DNA from: Sporosarcina sp. P33
GTDB lineage: Bacteria; Bacillota; Bacilli; Bacillales_A; Planococcaceae
Assembly (NCBI RefSeq): GCF_002077155.1
Contig: NZ_CP015027.1
Location: 1,652,501-1,716,500, forward strand
Reading direction: 5' to 3'
DNA length: 64,000 nt
Shown here: piece after piece, positions 16,191 to 27,160 of the stretch
Position numbering within the stretch: position 1 is the stretch's first letter
Layout of the letters: every line of letters begins with the position of its first letter
The notes under the pieces: model-generated
What the model saw: only the letters and a program-made list of their open reading frames with translations
Told to the model about the DNA's origin: nothing
Databases searched by the model: none
Made by a program: the position numbers and the translations under genes

Positions 16191-17834
16191 TTATTGAGCA
16201 ATGGCCTGCATGGAGTGAACAATCATCTTTGCAGCATGTGCACGCGTTGTCGGAGAGTTTGGCATAAACTTGCCTTGGTCGCCTGCTGCAATGTTCATCT
16301 GGTAAAGACCTGCAATAGCCCACTGTGTATCTTTCGAAAACTTCTTAATATCTGTAAACGGCGCCTCAGCTGTCGGCGTAAATGGTTTTCCGGTTGCTGC
16401 CTCATACGAGCGGCTCAGCACCAGCGCCAATTGTGCTCGTGTAATTGGTTTGTTCGGCATGAAATGACCGTTTACACCGCTCACTAAGCCGTGATCATAT
16501 GCCGCTTGAATGTCTTTCTTTGTACTGTCCGCATAATCTGCGAGATCATTAAACGACCATTTTGTACTTTTAGGTTTTAAATCCAAGGCACGAACAATGA
16601 TTGATGCGGCTTGTGCCCGTGTTAATGATTTGTCCGGACGGAAAGTGCCGTCTGCGTATCCGCTGACGATTCCTTTCATCGCGGCGGCTTCAATAACTTC
16701 TTTTGCCCAGTGATCATGAATATCTGTAAACAGTTCTGCCGGTTCAGCAGGCACTGCGTTAAGCGTATATGACGCATTCAAATGCTGCATACTTTTTTTG
16801 CCGTTCTGATCAACGGCTTGTATAGAAAACTGATACTCCTTATTCGGCTGGAGATCTGTTATTTCATACGTTAATACAGGTCCCATGACTTCGCCGATCA
16901 TTTTATCTCCGCTGTATACTCGATACGTCGTGATCATCCCTGTGTCAATTACAGGCTGCCAATTCAATTCCACCGTTGCAGCATCTTTCTCTGTTACAGT
17001 AAGAGCATCTTTCGCAAACCATGGATAATTCTCCACTAAAGATTTATGGAACAGATCAGCGACCACTTGATAGCCGGCCTCACTTAAGTGGATGTTTTTG
17101 GGATTAGGAATATATACTTGCGGATTTTCTGCAATTTGCTTTGCCGTCTCTACAAAAACCGCTGAAGTTCCTGTCAATCCTTTTTTGATCGTATCATTCA
17201 GTGTCAGCACGAGCTGATTTACCAGCGGCTGATGCTGGGGCTTTACATATGGAAACGGATTATAGTACCCCATGACATATACTTTTACGTCCGGATTCAA
17301 TGCATAGATTTTCGCCAAAATCTTCTGCGTGTTCATCCCCGTTTTCATCATGCTTGCCTGCAGTTCCTGCGGATTGAATTGCGGTGCGCCGCTGTCGTCA
17401 AACGTAATGTTCGGCAAGACATCATTCGCCCCGATAGTTAAGGTAATAAGATCAGCTTCTTTTACCGATTGATGAAGAGTGGCCATTTCATCTTGATGAC
17501 CTATACCGACTACAGGCTTCGTGACGTTCTCCTCAAAATCTTTCAGTATGTTATCTGTTTTATAGCCCGGGTACGAGAATCCTTTATTGCTCGTTTGAAG
17601 TACTTCCTGTTCAGCCAGTTGTTCCGCTAAAAAGTCTGTATAGCTTTTACCCAGTCCATTCGTAGGCGTAGTTCCAGCCGCCAGCGAGTCCCCAAGTGCT
17701 AAATAATTGACGGGAGAAATCCAGGTTGGTGCTTTTTCCGGTTCCGCTGCTGCGGGCTGCAATGGCGTTACTGCAAGCTGCAGGACTAAAGCAAATGCCA
17801 TCACTGCATAACCAATCAGTTTTTTCGTCATCAT
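16191..17834 (-). CDS. Secreted SGNH/GDSL esterase with fibronectin III and three S-layer homology domains
   Basis: The roughly 547-aa product has a signal peptide ending near AAAEP, an SGNH-hydrolase domain (about 35-285) and a fibronectin type III domain (about 290-370). Three SLH repeats follow (about 375-545; FTDIHDHWAKEVIEAAA, GYADGTFRPDKSLTRAQAA and similar). The hydrolase blocks are visible: ALGDSLAAG with the nucleophile Ser, TIGANDV and the catalytic His in NIHLSEAGY. SLH domains bind pyruvylated cell-wall polymer, so the esterase is displayed on the cell surface. ATG 17834 follows AAGGGTGG. The substrate is unknown. Confidence 0.9.
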   Translation of the reverse strand: MMTKKLIGYAVMAFALVLQLAVTPLQPAAAEPEKAPTWISPVNYLALGDSLAAGTTPTNGLGKSYTDFLAEQLAEQEVLQTSNKGFSYPGYKTDNILKDFEENVTKPVVGIGHQDEMATLHQSVKEADLITLTIGANDVLPNITFDDSGAPQFNPQELQASMMKTGMNTQKILAKIYALNPDVKVYVMGYYNPFPYVKPQHQPLVNQLVLTLNDTIKKGLTGTSAVFVETAKQIAENPQVYIPNPKNIHLSEAGYQVVADLFHKSLVENYPWFAKDALTVTEKDAATVELNWQPVIDTGMITTYRVYSGDKMIGEVMGPVLTYEITDLQPNKEYQFSIQAVDQNGKKSMQHLNASYTLNAVPAEPAELFTDIHDHWAKEVIEAAAMKGIVSGYADGTFRPDKSLTRAQAASIIVRALDLKPKSTKWSFNDLADYADSTKKDIQAAYDHGLVSGVNGHFMPNKPITRAQLALVLSRSYEAATGKPFTPTAEAPFTDIKKFSKDTQWAIAGLYQMNIAAGDQGKFMPNSPTTRAHAAKMIVHSMQAIAQ

Positions 17835-17896
17835 ACATGCCACCCTTCTTTTCTGATTATTGTAAATTTAATCATAAACGCCAGCTTGCTAGTCTG

Positions 17897-18715
17897 TCAA
17901 ATTTTAGTACGCACATCCCATAGCTCGGGGAAGAAGCGGTGATCAAGCACAGATTTCAAATAATGCACACCCGAAGACCCGCCTGTTCCCTGCTTGAAAC
18001 CAATAATTCTTTCCACAGTTTTCATATGTCTGAAACGCCACTGCTGATGGCTGTCTTCGATATCCACCAATTTTTCAGCCAGCTGGTACAGCTCCCAGTA
18101 CCCGTCGACATCACGGTAGACTTCCAGCCAGGCTGCCGCCACACTTGGATCACCTGCATACGCAGTGGAAAAGTCGCGTGCAAGAACCTTTGGATTAATC
18201 GTGAAACCCGCGCGCTGGAGCGCCCGAATCGAAACGTCATAGATTCCGGGCGCCTTGTATGCTTTCGCCAATCGGGCTGACAATTCTGGTTCCTTTTCGT
18301 ATATCTGAATGATCTGCGGCTGTTTATAACCTAAAGCAAATTCTATCAAACGGTTCTGATAGGACTGAAAACCAGATGCCCGGCCAAGACTGTCGCGGAA
18401 TTCCATATACTCAGCAGGCGTCAGTGTAGCCAGAACATCCCATGCCTGGATAATCTGTGATTGAACTTTCGATACACGCGCCAGCATTTTGAATGCTTCC
18501 GGTAATTCATCTTGCTGTATTAATTCGATCGCAGTCTCCAGCTCATGCAAAATCAGTTTCATCCATAGTTCGCTTACCTGATGAATAATAATAAACAGCA
18601 TTTCATCGTGGTGGCCGGATAAACGCCTCTGGCTCGATAATACGCTATCTAAATGCAGATATTCACCATATGTCATCGACTCCCGGAAATCCGTATGAAT
18701 GCCCTTCTCTTTCAT
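17897..18715 (-). CDS. kynA: Tryptophan 2,3-dioxygenase
   Basis: The 272-aa heme enzyme opens the indole ring of L-tryptophan to N-formylkynurenine. The family pattern includes [16 protein letters not shown], the heme-pocket His in [20 protein letters not shown], and the C-terminal [19 protein letters not shown] 18715 overlaps the kynB stop (ATGA) and follows AGGAGGTGG. It is the last gene of kynU-kynB-kynA. Confidence 0.96.
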   Translation of the reverse strand: MKEKGIHTDFRESMTYGEYLHLDSVLSSQRRLSGHHDEMLFIIIHQVSELWMKLILHELETAIELIQQDELPEAFKMLARVSKVQSQIIQAWDVLATLTPAEYMEFRDSLGRASGFQSYQNRLIEFALGYKQPQIIQIYEKEPELSARLAKAYKAPGIYDVSIRALQRAGFTINPKVLARDFSTAYAGDPSVAAAWLEVYRDVDGYWELYQLAEKLVDIEDSHQQWRFRHMKTVERIIGFKQGTGGSSGVHYLKSVLDHRFFPELWDVRTKI

Positions 18716-19344
18716 GACTCCCACCTCCTGACGACAGCCCGTACAGGACTGCCATCCGCTTCTTCCAGCGCTAAAGGTAATGCGATCAGCTCATACAATC
18801 CGGACTCCAGCGAATGCAGAACCAAATTCTCGATAATCATCACTCCGTTGCGATACAGGGAATGATGTCCGGGCAGTTCTTTACTGTCCTCCGCATCCAC
18901 AGAAGGTGTATCCACGCCAATCAGCCGAACGCCGCGCTCTTTCAATAACGGACCTACATCCTCTCCGATTACTGTGAACTGTTCAGGGAACTGAGAAGGT
19001 GCCGGATGACTGCCTGTTTTCAATAAAATTCTTTCAGCACCGCCAAAATCGACTGCCTCTAAGTCCGCTCTCATCACACGCTCCACGCCTGTTACATCCA
19101 CTAGGCATGCTTTGCCGATATATAGCTCTACCGGCAATTCCAAAATCTTGAGTCCTTCGTCATCATAATGAAATGGTGCATCGGTGTGCGTACCAATATG
19201 CGTACTCATCGTTAATTTGCCAATATTGACTGAGCCCGATTGTTTTTTCGAGATAGCCACTTCATACGAAAACGGCGTATCCCCCGGCCACTCGGCAATG
19301 TGCTGATTCAATGGCTGCGTTATATCCATCCAGTCATTCGTCAT
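18712..19344 (-). CDS. kynB: Kynurenine formamidase
   Basis: The 210-aa cyclase-family metal hydrolase converts N-formylkynurenine to kynurenine and formate. The zinc-binding HxGTHxDAPxH motif is present as [13 protein letters not shown] near residue 50. [10 protein letters not shown] near the N terminus and GVDTPSVD later are also typical of bacterial KynB. It overlaps kynU by 4 nt and kynA by 4 nt, indicating tight coupling. Confidence 0.95.
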   Translation of the reverse strand: MTNDWMDITQPLNQHIAEWPGDTPFSYEVAISKKQSGSVNIGKLTMSTHIGTHTDAPFHYDDEGLKILELPVELYIGKACLVDVTGVERVMRADLEAVDFGGAERILLKTGSHPAPSQFPEQFTVIGEDVGPLLKERGVRLIGVDTPSVDAEDSKELPGHHSLYRNGVMIIENLVLHSLESGLYELIALPLALEEADGSPVRAVVRRWES

Positions 19345-20612
19345 GCGACCACCCCGCGTTCATTTGGAAATTGCATATACAACTCTTCTTGCATGATCAT
19401 CCTGAGAATTTCTGCCGTCCGCCATACATCTTCAAACGAATTGTACAGTGCGACCGGCGCCAGCCGAATACCGTCGGGGGCGCGGAAGTCGGGAATGACT
19501 CCATGGGCTTTAAGCGCTTTACAAATCCTTGCTGCTTCTTTATGCTGCAATAACAGATGCCCGCCTCGGGTCGAATCTGTCGGGCTTCCGATCGAAAATG
19601 AGAATTCATTGAGCACTTCATCCATACATGTCAGCATAAAGCCCGTCAGCGCGTAAGACTTCTCCCGGATTTTCTCCATCCCGATTTCCTCGAACATTTC
19701 CAATGAACCGACGAGCGGAGCCAGGCTCAATATATGCGGTGTTCCGATCTGATATGCCCCTGCATCTGCAGCCGCCGTCATCGTGTGATCCATATCAAAC
19801 TGCTTCGCTTTGTCCGAACCAAACCACCCCGCAAGACCTGCATCCGTTCCGAAATGACGTTCATTGATAAACAGTCCGCCGACCGACCCCGGGCCTCCGT
19901 TTAAATGTTTATACGTACACCAAAAAGCAAAGTCTGTCCCCCAGTCATGAAGTGCATGGGGCATAGAGCCGATGGAATGGGATAAGTCGAAACCTATTGG
20001 AATTCCTTTCTCTCTCGCAGCAATCGTAAGCGCTTCCATATCAAGTATCTGGCCGCTGCGATAGAGTACAGACGGCAGCACGATAAGCGCAATATCCTCT
20101 GACATTGCTTCCATAATCCGCTCTTCGTCAAGTGTCAGCCCGTCTTCACTTTCCACACGAATCAATTGTTCGTCAGGATCAAGACCTTGCAGTCGGATCT
20201 GACTTTGCAGCGCGTAAATATCGGACGGAAAATTCAATTCATCTGCCAGTATTTTTGTACGGTTCCCTGCCGGACGATAAAAAGTAGAGACGAGCTGATG
20301 CAAATTTGTTGTCGTAGATCCCGTTGCGATAACCTCAGACACGTTCCCTCCAACTAACGGCGCCATTCGTGCACCCAGTTGTTCTGCCATGTAAAACCAT
20401 GGATGTTCTCCTTCAGTCCAGCCGTCGACTCCAAGTGTTTTCCATGAATTCAGCAGTTCAATTACTGTTTGTTCCGCGCGCTTTGACAGCAAACCGAGTG
20501 AATTCCCGTCCATATACATTTTCTCTTCCGGCAAATAAAATTCCTCCCGGTATGATGCCAGCAGATCCTGCTGATCAAGTGTTTTCGCATACTCAAGTGT
20601 ATTGGAGCACAT
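19341..20612 (-). CDS. kynU: Kynureninase
   Basis: The 423-aa PLP enzyme hydrolyses kynurenine to anthranilate and alanine. Start is ATG 20612 (MCSNTLEYA), spaced correctly from AAGGGG; the ATG two codons earlier is too close and the longer frame is non-coding. Motifs include [12 protein letters not shown], the PLP-phosphate contact region, DLSHSIGS, and the PLP lysine in [13 protein letters not shown]. It leads the operon. Anthranilate is likely recycled or excreted, as no further degradation genes are here. Confidence 0.95.
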   Translation of the reverse strand: MCSNTLEYAKTLDQQDLLASYREEFYLPEEKMYMDGNSLGLLSKRAEQTVIELLNSWKTLGVDGWTEGEHPWFYMAEQLGARMAPLVGGNVSEVIATGSTTTNLHQLVSTFYRPAGNRTKILADELNFPSDIYALQSQIRLQGLDPDEQLIRVESEDGLTLDEERIMEAMSEDIALIVLPSVLYRSGQILDMEALTIAAREKGIPIGFDLSHSIGSMPHALHDWGTDFAFWCTYKHLNGGPGSVGGLFINERHFGTDAGLAGWFGSDKAKQFDMDHTMTAAADAGAYQIGTPHILSLAPLVGSLEMFEEIGMEKIREKSYALTGFMLTCMDEVLNEFSFSIGSPTDSTRGGHLLLQHKEAARICKALKAHGVIPDFRAPDGIRLAPVALYNSFEDVWRTAEILRMIMQEELYMQFPNERGVVA

Positions 20613-20732
20613 ATACATTCCCCTTTCTGTCTGTATGTAAATAATACCATATAGGTATATAATTTGAACTTGACCATCGTGTGACTTCAAATATATTCTG
20701 TGCTACGCTTTAGTAAAAGGAGGAGTTTTACT

Positions 20733-21047
20733 TTGGAAACATTCACTGAACGTGCTGTGGCAATCATCCAGCAAATCCCTCCCGGTTATGTCATGACCTA
20801 TGGGCAAGTGGCAGCGGAAGCAGGAAATCCGCGCGGTGCGAGACAAGTTGTCCGTGTGCTGCACTCCATGAGCGCCAAATATAATTTGCCGTGGCACCGT
20901 ATCATCAATGCACAAGGCGGCATCTCCACTCCTGAAAATGCAGAAGAGAAAGGAAACACACAGCGGGAAAGGCTGCTGGCGGAAGGCGTTCAATTCAACG
21001 CAAACGGCCGCATTGCACTCGACATCTATCGCTGGCACCCTGAATAA
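20733..21047 (+). CDS. Alkyltransferase-like (ATL) DNA-binding protein
   Basis: The 104-aa protein is the C-terminal MGMT fold: PPGYVMTYGQVAAEAGNPRGARQVVR forms the winged helix with the Arg finger. The active-site PCHR of methyltransferases is PWHR (residues 53-56), so it lacks the acceptor Cys. ATL proteins bind O6-alkylguanine, flip it and recruit nucleotide excision repair. TTG 20733 follows AAGGAGG; the open frame extends upstream without a ribosome site. Confidence 0.92.
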   Translation: METFTERAVAIIQQIPPGYVMTYGQVAAEAGNPRGARQVVRVLHSMSAKYNLPWHRIINAQGGISTPENAEEKGNTQRERLLAEGVQFNANGRIALDIYRWHPE

Positions 21048-21052
21048 ACGGC

Positions 21053-21089
21053 AAAAAACGCTTGGCTTATTGGATGCCAAGCGTTTTTC
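21053..21089. terminator. Bidirectional terminator between the ATL and tcyC genes
   Basis: AAAAACGCTTGGC and GCCAAGCGTTTTT form a perfect stem between convergent genes. Confidence 0.92.
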
Positions 21090-21099
21090 AAATTCGTAT

Positions 21100-21834
21100 T
21101 TACTGCAATAAACTCAAAAACTTTTTAGTTCGTTCATGCTGTGGATTGGTGAAAATTTGCGCAGGTGCTCCTCGTTCGATGATGACACCGTCATCAATAA
21201 AAATCACTTCATCCGCCACTTCCCGCGCAAACTTCATTTCATGCGTTACAACTGCCATCGTCATGCCTTCTTGCGCCAAATCTTTCATGACACGCAGCAC
21301 TTCGTTAACAAGTTCAGGATCAAGGGCCGATGTCGGTTCATCAAACAGCATGACTTTCGGGTCCATCGCAAGTGCACGGGCAATTGCCACACGCTGTTGC
21401 TGACCGCCGGAAAGCTGGAATGGATACTTATCCTTGTGAGCGGCCAGCCCGACTTTCTCCAGCAGCTTCTCTGCTTTCTTTAATGCTTCTTTATGCGATA
21501 CTCCTTTGACTGTTGTCAGCCCTTCCGTCACATTGCCCGCGGCAGTGAGATGCGGGAACAAATTATAACTCTGAAATACCATCCCGGTCAGTCTGCGAAA
21601 TGCGCCAACCGCTTTCTTGGAGACCGGTGAGCTGAAGTCCAGTTCTTGACCGTCTATCGATATCACACCGCCGTCAGGTGTTTCCAGTACGTTCAGACAG
21701 CGCAGCAAAGTGGATTTACCCGACCCGGAAGGACCAATGATGACAACCACTTTTCCCTGTTCGATTTCCAGGTCCACACTCTTAATTACCTCTAGTGATC
21801 CAAACGATTTTTTAAGTCCGCGTATCGAAATCAT
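21100..21834 (-). CDS. tcyC: Cystine ABC transporter ATP-binding protein TcyC
   Basis: The 244-aa ATPase has Walker [10 protein letters not shown], the Q-loop in [10 protein letters not shown], the signature LSGGQQQR and Walker [15 protein letters not shown]. It is of the polar amino acid uptake type. It overlaps tcyB by 4 nt. Cystine specificity is inferred from the TcyA-like binding protein in the same operon. Confidence 0.88.
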   Translation of the reverse strand: MISIRGLKKSFGSLEVIKSVDLEIEQGKVVVIIGPSGSGKSTLLRCLNVLETPDGGVISIDGQELDFSSPVSKKAVGAFRRLTGMVFQSYNLFPHLTAAGNVTEGLTTVKGVSHKEALKKAEKLLEKVGLAAHKDKYPFQLSGGQQQRVAIARALAMDPKVMLFDEPTSALDPELVNEVLRVMKDLAQEGMTMAVVTHEMKFAREVADEVIFIDDGVIIERGAPAQIFTNPQHERTKKFLSLLQ

Positions 21835-22547
21835 GATAACCCTCCCGACTTACCGACAAAACGATCCAGGCGTTTTTCGATTCTGCCCTGGATAATCGAT
21901 AAGATGAAACAAATGACCCAATAAACTAAAGCAGCTGTTATATAGACGAATAAATACTCATAGTTCATCGAGGCAATTTCTTGCGCACGTCTGAACGCCT
22001 CCGCCACCAAAATCGTTGCTGCCAAAGATGTATCTTTGACTAATCCGATGAAGGAGTTTGAAAGCGGCGGCACAGATACCCGTGCAGCCTGCGGCAAAAC
22101 GACTCTCCTCAATGCCTGGGAATAATTCATGCCGATAGAATAAGCCGCCTCCCACTGTCCTTTCGGAATGGATAGAATCGCTGCACGAATGATCTCAGAA
22201 GCATAGGCCCCGACATTTAATGAAAATCCTATGATAGCTGACGGGAACGGGTCAAGGGTAATACCGATTGTCGGCAAACCATAGAATATGATGAATAATT
22301 GGACAAGCAGCGGTGTCCCGCGAATGATGGATACATACACACGCGCTGCGGCCTGCAAAAATTTATTGGAAGAAATTCTCGCCAGGGCAGTAAAGATCGC
22401 AATGATCAGCCCTATAATAAATGAAATGACCGCCAGAGGAATCGTATACTTGATGGCCCCTTCCATCAATGGCCCGATGGATGTTGATGCGATTTCCAGG
22501 AATCTCTGAATCCGTTCGGGACTTATCGCAATTGTATTAAGATACAT
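21831..22547 (-). CDS. tcyB: Cystine ABC transporter permease TcyB
   Basis: The 238-aa integral membrane protein of the His/Glu/Gln/Arg permease type has the EAA-like loop [25 protein letters not shown], which contacts the ATPase. About five transmembrane segments are predicted. Its start lies inside the 3' end of tcyA (11-nt overlap), supporting a tcyA-tcyB-tcyC operon. Confidence 0.88.
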   Translation of the reverse strand: MYLNTIAISPERIQRFLEIASTSIGPLMEGAIKYTIPLAVISFIIGLIIAIFTALARISSNKFLQAAARVYVSIIRGTPLLVQLFIIFYGLPTIGITLDPFPSAIIGFSLNVGAYASEIIRAAILSIPKGQWEAAYSIGMNYSQALRRVVLPQAARVSVPPLSNSFIGLVKDTSLAATILVAEAFRRAQEIASMNYEYLFVYITAALVYWVICFILSIIQGRIEKRLDRFVGKSGGLS

Positions 22548-23358
22548 CTTCGCCGAACCATTTTTCGGAGATCTTCTTCAATGTGCCGTCTTCACGCATC
22601 GCATCCAACGCTTTATTTACTTCTTCCACTAGATCTTCGTTGCCTTGTCTGAATAAAAACGCACTTTCGGATTGATTTTCTTCAGAGAGTTCTTCCTCTT
22701 CCACAATTTTAATCGGTGCATCCGGTTTCTGCTTCAAATAATCGAGTGCAGAAAGCTTATCATTATAAGTGCCGTCCACCCGCTTAGAAATAACGAGGTC
22801 AACGCCTTGATTAAATCCGTCAATTTTAATGATTTCAGCTCCGTTTTCTTTTGCGAGCTCACCATAGTTACTAGTCAATGTCTGTGCAGCTTTCTTGCCT
22901 TCCATGCCGTCAAAAGCAATGTCATCGTCAGCACGGATTACCAACACAGAGTTTGAACGCGTATATGGCTCAGAGAATTCATATTTCGCTTCACGCTCTT
23001 CGTTAATGCCGACCTGATTCGCAATCATATCAAAACGTTTTGAATCAAGCCCTGCAAAAATTGCATCCCATTGCGTTTCAAAAAACTTCGCTTCCAACCC
23101 CAGACGCTTCGCCACTTCTTGTGTGACCTCCACGTCATATCCTGTCAGCTTTCCCGATTCGTCGTGAAAAGAGAAAGGTGCATACGTTCCTTCTGTTCCT
23201 ACATTAAGTACACCGTTTGCGAGTACTTCTTCTAACAGACCATCCTTCTCGGCCGGTTTTTCGGTGGTGTTATCGTTCTTACTTTCTTCTTTACCGCCAC
23301 ATGCAGCCAATGCAGCAGCTAATAATACAATGATCAATGGCAGAAGTACCTTCTTCAT
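22537..23358 (-). CDS. tcyA: Cystine-binding lipoprotein TcyA
   Basis: The 273-aa extracellular solute-binding protein begins MKKVLLPL at ATG 23358. A lipobox (LAAC) puts the lipid-modified Cys at residue 20. It closely resembles B. subtilis TcyA throughout ([52 protein letters not shown]). It captures cystine for TcyBC. No S-box or T-box leader was recognised upstream, so regulation is probably by a CymR-type repressor encoded elsewhere. Confidence 0.88.
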   Translation of the reverse strand: MKKVLLPLIIVLLAAALAACGGKEESKNDNTTEKPAEKDGLLEEVLANGVLNVGTEGTYAPFSFHDESGKLTGYDVEVTQEVAKRLGLEAKFFETQWDAIFAGLDSKRFDMIANQVGINEEREAKYEFSEPYTRSNSVLVIRADDDIAFDGMEGKKAAQTLTSNYGELAKENGAEIIKIDGFNQGVDLVISKRVDGTYNDKLSALDYLKQKPDAPIKIVEEEELSEENQSESAFLFRQGNEDLVEEVNKALDAMREDGTLKKISEKWFGEDVS

Positions 23359-23593
23359 TTCTAAAACCCCACTATTCTTATAAGTATTTGTGAATAGAAT
23401 CATAAAAGATTGAGCAGACTCTGTCAACATGTAAAACTTGCGTTATGCTTTATTATACTATACAGAATTTACAGACGGAATGAAAAGCTTTCGATTTGAA
23501 TAGATCCGCGTCTTGTCCCCTCAGTTTTATACGTTTAATTTAATAAAAAAAGGGCATACATTCGCTATACTAATAACTTAGGGGTTGGATCAT

Positions 23594-25105
23594 ATGGATC
23601 AAGAATCGGATAATGCACGAAGGAAACTCAGTAAAACGTTAAAACCATCATGGGTGTTTGCCATTGCTCTGGGCTCTTCAGTCGGCTGGGGAGCGTTCAT
23701 ACTGCCGGGCGATTGGATACAGAGTTCAGGGCCTCTCGGCGCGGTCATCGGCTTAGGGATAGGGGCTCTGATTATGATGATCATCGCTTCTAGCTACGGC
23801 GTGATGATCAAAAAATTTCCCGTCTCAGGAGGCGGATTTACATACGCATTCGTCGCGGCAGGTAAGATGTGGGCATTTATATGCGGATGGTTTTTATCGC
23901 TAGGCTATATTTCGATCGTTGCACTGAATGCATCCGCACTGACTTTATTATTGAAATTTTTAGCGCCAGACTTTATGAAACAAGGGTTTCTGTACACTGT
24001 CGCCGGCTGGGATGTGTACATGCCTGAAGTCATCATTGCCAGTCTAATCATTCTACTGTTTGCCTTTATCAATACGACTGGAACGAGTATCTCAGGGCAA
24101 ATTCAATTTTATTTCAGCGTCTTGCTGGTTACCGGCGTTATCGTGCTCGGTATCTTTACATTCAGTGCAGCCGATCAGCCGCTGGTAAATTTGCAGCCGT
24201 TATTTAAAGGGAATCAGTCAATTATTACTTCTATACTTGTAGTGTTGGCAATTGCACCTTGGGCATACGTTGGATTTGATAATGTTCCGCAGGCTGCAGA
24301 GGAATTCAACTTTTCTCCGCGAAAAGCAACGATGCTGATCGTGGCTTCTTTATTCACTTCATTCCTTATCTACGCCATCATGATTGGACTGACGAGCTGG
24401 ACATTCCCTTCATTTGCAGACATCGGCAACGGTGAATTATGGGCTACTGGCGAAGTTGTCCGTTCAGCTTTAGGAATCGGCGGGTTGGCCGTCATGGCAG
24501 TGGCTATTGTTATGGGAATCTTCACAGGGTTAAATGGCTTTTTCATGTCATCAAGCCGTCTGTTATTTTCTATGGCGCGCGCACGTGCATTGCCTAATTT
24601 CTTCCGCGCAATGACGGAGAATCAGACGCCAAAATGGGGGATCTGGTTCGTGGCCATTATCACATTGCCGACGCCATGGTTCGGCAGGCAGGCCCTGACA
24701 TGGATTGTTGATATGTCTTCAACAGGTGTATCCGTAGCTTACTTCTTCACTTGCCTGGCAGCGTATAAAGTACTGGCCTGGGGCAAAGAAAAAGCTGGCC
24801 GTGAGATTGCACCGCTGAAAAAGCTTTTGGCTTTGCTTGGCATAGCGGCAAGCGGGGTGTTTCTGGCACTGCTGCTTGTACCAAACTCCCCCGCAGCATT
24901 GACCACACCTTCTTACATTCTGTTGTTCAGCTGGGCATTCGTGGGCGTAATTTTCTATACAGTCATCCGCAAACGGTATAACAGTCTGACGCAGGAAGAA
25001 ACCGAGTATTATGTGTTAGGTAAAACTATTGAATCTGAAGTAACAGAGTCAGCTGCTGATACAGAGGCTGATCACCTGCCTATTCCCGGGGCTACCCGAC
25101 CGTAG
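23594..25105 (+). CDS. APC-superfamily amino acid permease
   Basis: The roughly 503-aa membrane protein has about twelve hydrophobic segments. The APC helix-1 unwound motif GSSVGWGAFILPG is present, as is SGGGFTYAFVAAG. ATG 23594 follows AGGGG at good spacing; TTG 23585 is also in frame. A hydrophilic, acidic C-terminal tail of about 45 residues follows the last helix. The substrate cannot be determined from sequence alone. Confidence 0.85.
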   Translation: MDQESDNARRKLSKTLKPSWVFAIALGSSVGWGAFILPGDWIQSSGPLGAVIGLGIGALIMMIIASSYGVMIKKFPVSGGGFTYAFVAAGKMWAFICGWFLSLGYISIVALNASALTLLLKFLAPDFMKQGFLYTVAGWDVYMPEVIIASLIILLFAFINTTGTSISGQIQFYFSVLLVTGVIVLGIFTFSAADQPLVNLQPLFKGNQSIITSILVVLAIAPWAYVGFDNVPQAAEEFNFSPRKATMLIVASLFTSFLIYAIMIGLTSWTFPSFADIGNGELWATGEVVRSALGIGGLAVMAVAIVMGIFTGLNGFFMSSSRLLFSMARARALPNFFRAMTENQTPKWGIWFVAIITLPTPWFGRQALTWIVDMSSTGVSVAYFFTCLAAYKVLAWGKEKAGREIAPLKKLLALLGIAASGVFLALLLVPNSPAALTTPSYILLFSWAFVGVIFYTVIRKRYNSLTQEETEYYVLGKTIESEVTESAADTEADHLPIPGATRP

Positions 25106-25111
25106 GAAAAT

Positions 25112-25157
25112 AAAAGAACCGCCGCCCGGAAATCCCACTTCCGGCGGCGGTTCTTTC
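25112..25157 (+). terminator. Terminator of the APC permease gene
   Basis: AAAGAACCGCCG-CCGGAA pairs with TTCCGG-CGGCGGTTCTTT, followed by a T-rich stretch. It may serve both convergent genes. Confidence 0.88.
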
Positions 25158-25210
25158 TTTATCAGCGGTATAGTCACTGCATCTATTGCAGCTTCCTCTT
25201 TAGTTTACAC

Positions 25211-26707
25211 TTACAGAAGTCCGATCCATTTCCAGTATGTCGCACTGAATAACAGAATCAGCAAGTATCCGATAATTGTCAGCGGCACTCCTGTCTTCAA
25301 GAAATCCTTTACGGTGAAAGCACCGGTTCCATATGCCAGCATGTTTTGCGGGGCGCTGACCGGCAATAAAAATCCGAAACTGATAACAAATTGCTGAATC
25401 AGGACAAATCCGACTTCATTGACATCAAGCGAAATCGTGGTGGCCAGTGCAATAAATATCGGAATCAGTGCAGATGACAGACTCGTCGCACTGGCAAATC
25501 CCAGATGGATCAGGATGTTAAAGAGTGAGAGTAAAGCAATTGTTGCAAGAAGCGGCATAGTATTCAAGCCCATCGCGCCGAATACTTTATCTGACAGCCA
25601 CTGCGCACCTGTCGTATCAAGCAAAATAGTTCCTAATGAAATACCTACCGCAAAGACAAGGATTGTACCCCATGGAATCATTTGCTGAACGGTTTTCCAA
25701 TCGAATACACCAATTTTAGGTGTCAGAAGAATCGCTATGGCCACAATTGTAACGGTCGTAGTGTCAAAGGGATGCAACTTCTCTTCTGTCGCCCACAGGA
25801 ACAGCAAAGCAACTGCGACCACAATGAGACGGAGTTCAGATGCTTTTATTTTCCCCAATTCCTGCAACTGCTTCTGGATTAATTCCTTACCGCCTTCAAC
25901 TACTTTTGTTTCGGGTTTAATGACTGCTTTCATAACGAAAAAGAGAACGATTGACATCAGGATGGACCACGGAGCAGCATACAAAAACCATGAACTCCAG
26001 GCAACTGATACGCCGAATTCTTTCTCAATAAAACCGAGGGCGACCATGTTTTGTGCTGCACCCGTTTTAATTCCGACGTTCCAAATAGAAACTGACTGAA
26101 CAGCGGTGATAACGAGCAATGCACCCAGCCGGCTGTTTGTCGGCAGGCCGAATGCTGCAACCATTCCGAGCAGGATCGGCACAACGGCGCCGGCACGTGC
26201 GGTAGCACTCGGCACGAAGAATGCCAGGACAATCGACACGACAATGGCGCCAAAAATAATGGCACTTGTCTTGACGCCGACTTTCGATAAAATATACAGT
26301 GCCAGCCGTTTATGCAGATTGGTCGTCTGCATGGCGGTTGCCAGAAATAATGCTGCTGCCACAAGCGCGACAGCCGGGCTGGAGAATCCGGCCAATGCCA
26401 TTCGTAATGCATTTTTCGTACCCAGCATTTCTGACGTGTTCTCCATATTTGGCGCAAGTCCGAGTAACAGTGCGGCCAGTCCGAGGATCATAGCGGCACT
26501 TACTGGGTACGGTACAGCTTCGGTTACCCAGAGGATGACTGCAAATGCCAGGATTGCCAAAGCCCGCTGTCCGACGACCGGTAAGTCTGCCGGGTTAGGA
26601 AGCAGCACAATCGTTATAAGTACAGCGAATGCCAGGATAATCCATAACCCTTTCAAATTGCGTTTCTGCTGCTCTGGCTGCGGAGCTGCTTCTGCTGTTG
26701 TCGTCAC
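25211..26707 (-). CDS. DASS-family (SLC13) anion:Na+ or dicarboxylate transporter
   Basis: The 498-aa protein has about twelve transmembrane segments and the DASS features: WVTEAVPYPVSAAMI near the N terminus, FVPSATARAGAVVPI and LPVSAPQNMLAYGTG near the C terminus. Relatives transport citrate, malate, 2-oxoglutarate or succinate. Start is GTG 26707. No partner genes lie alongside, so the exact carboxylate is unknown. Confidence 0.85.
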   Translation of the reverse strand: MTTTAEAAPQPEQQKRNLKGLWIILAFAVLITIVLLPNPADLPVVGQRALAILAFAVILWVTEAVPYPVSAAMILGLAALLLGLAPNMENTSEMLGTKNALRMALAGFSSPAVALVAAALFLATAMQTTNLHKRLALYILSKVGVKTSAIIFGAIVVSIVLAFFVPSATARAGAVVPILLGMVAAFGLPTNSRLGALLVITAVQSVSIWNVGIKTGAAQNMVALGFIEKEFGVSVAWSSWFLYAAPWSILMSIVLFFVMKAVIKPETKVVEGGKELIQKQLQELGKIKASELRLIVVAVALLFLWATEEKLHPFDTTTVTIVAIAILLTPKIGVFDWKTVQQMIPWGTILVFAVGISLGTILLDTTGAQWLSDKVFGAMGLNTMPLLATIALLSLFNILIHLGFASATSLSSALIPIFIALATTISLDVNEVGFVLIQQFVISFGFLLPVSAPQNMLAYGTGAFTVKDFLKTGVPLTIIGYLLILLFSATYWKWIGLL

Positions 26708-26998
26708 AAGCTCTCATTCCTTTCTATATATAGCTACCACTTATTATTACCCTAACTGCATTACGAATAACTTCTTACGTTGAATCTGCCGAGTAAAACT
26801 AATGACTTTTTTACTGCTGCGATGCACCACACACCACTTCAGGCCCATCCGATTGCAAAAAGTCAGTTGCAGAAAGTATTGCACTTGCGGCGTCTTACTT
26901 TGCCCATTATTTCGTTTTATATTCTTCCGGACGATTTTGCACCTTGACATAAACTGAATATTGTCATGACGTTTACAAGTAATCAGCCGATTCGTCTA

Positions 26999-27026
26999 TT
27001 GACTTATCAGCCTGACGTGATAAAAT
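26999..27026 (+). promoter_or_regulatory. Candidate sigma-A promoter of nhaC
   Basis: TTGACT (26999-27004), 16 nt, and TAAAAT (27021-27026) form a plausible promoter. It would produce a leader of about 150 nt before nhaC. The rest of the 26708-27182 interval shows no convincing gene: short frames exist but lack ribosome sites and family similarity. Confidence 0.45.
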
Positions 27027-27071
27027 TCGAATCGGTAACTCCATATATAAATTTCTATAAAATACATAATG

Positions 27072-27160
27072 AAGCATCATCTCTATGCTTTCATTCGCAG
27101 CAGAAAAGAAACAGAGCGAAGAACTCCTTCGTCCTTTAAGGGGATGACAGGAGTTTTTCT
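27072..27160 (+). promoter_or_regulatory. Structured leader with intrinsic terminator upstream of nhaC
   Basis: A small hairpin (AAGCAT...ATGCTT, 27072-27090) is followed by a strong terminator. AACTCCT-TCGTCC (27122-27134) pairs with GGATGA-C-AGGAGTT (27142-27155), and the stem runs into five T. The gene starts about 25 nt later, so transcription must pass this stem. That is the arrangement of an attenuator or riboswitch platform. I could not match the aptamer part to a known class. Confidence 0.5.

Noticed and set aside
23360..23590. S-box or T-box leader for tcyABC
   Set aside because: No conserved S-box core or T-box sequence on the minus strand upstream of tcyA.
26106..26783. 225-aa open frame antisense to the DASS transporter
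   Set aside because: Ala/Thr/Ser/Ile-rich composition typical of the complement of a membrane gene; no family motif.
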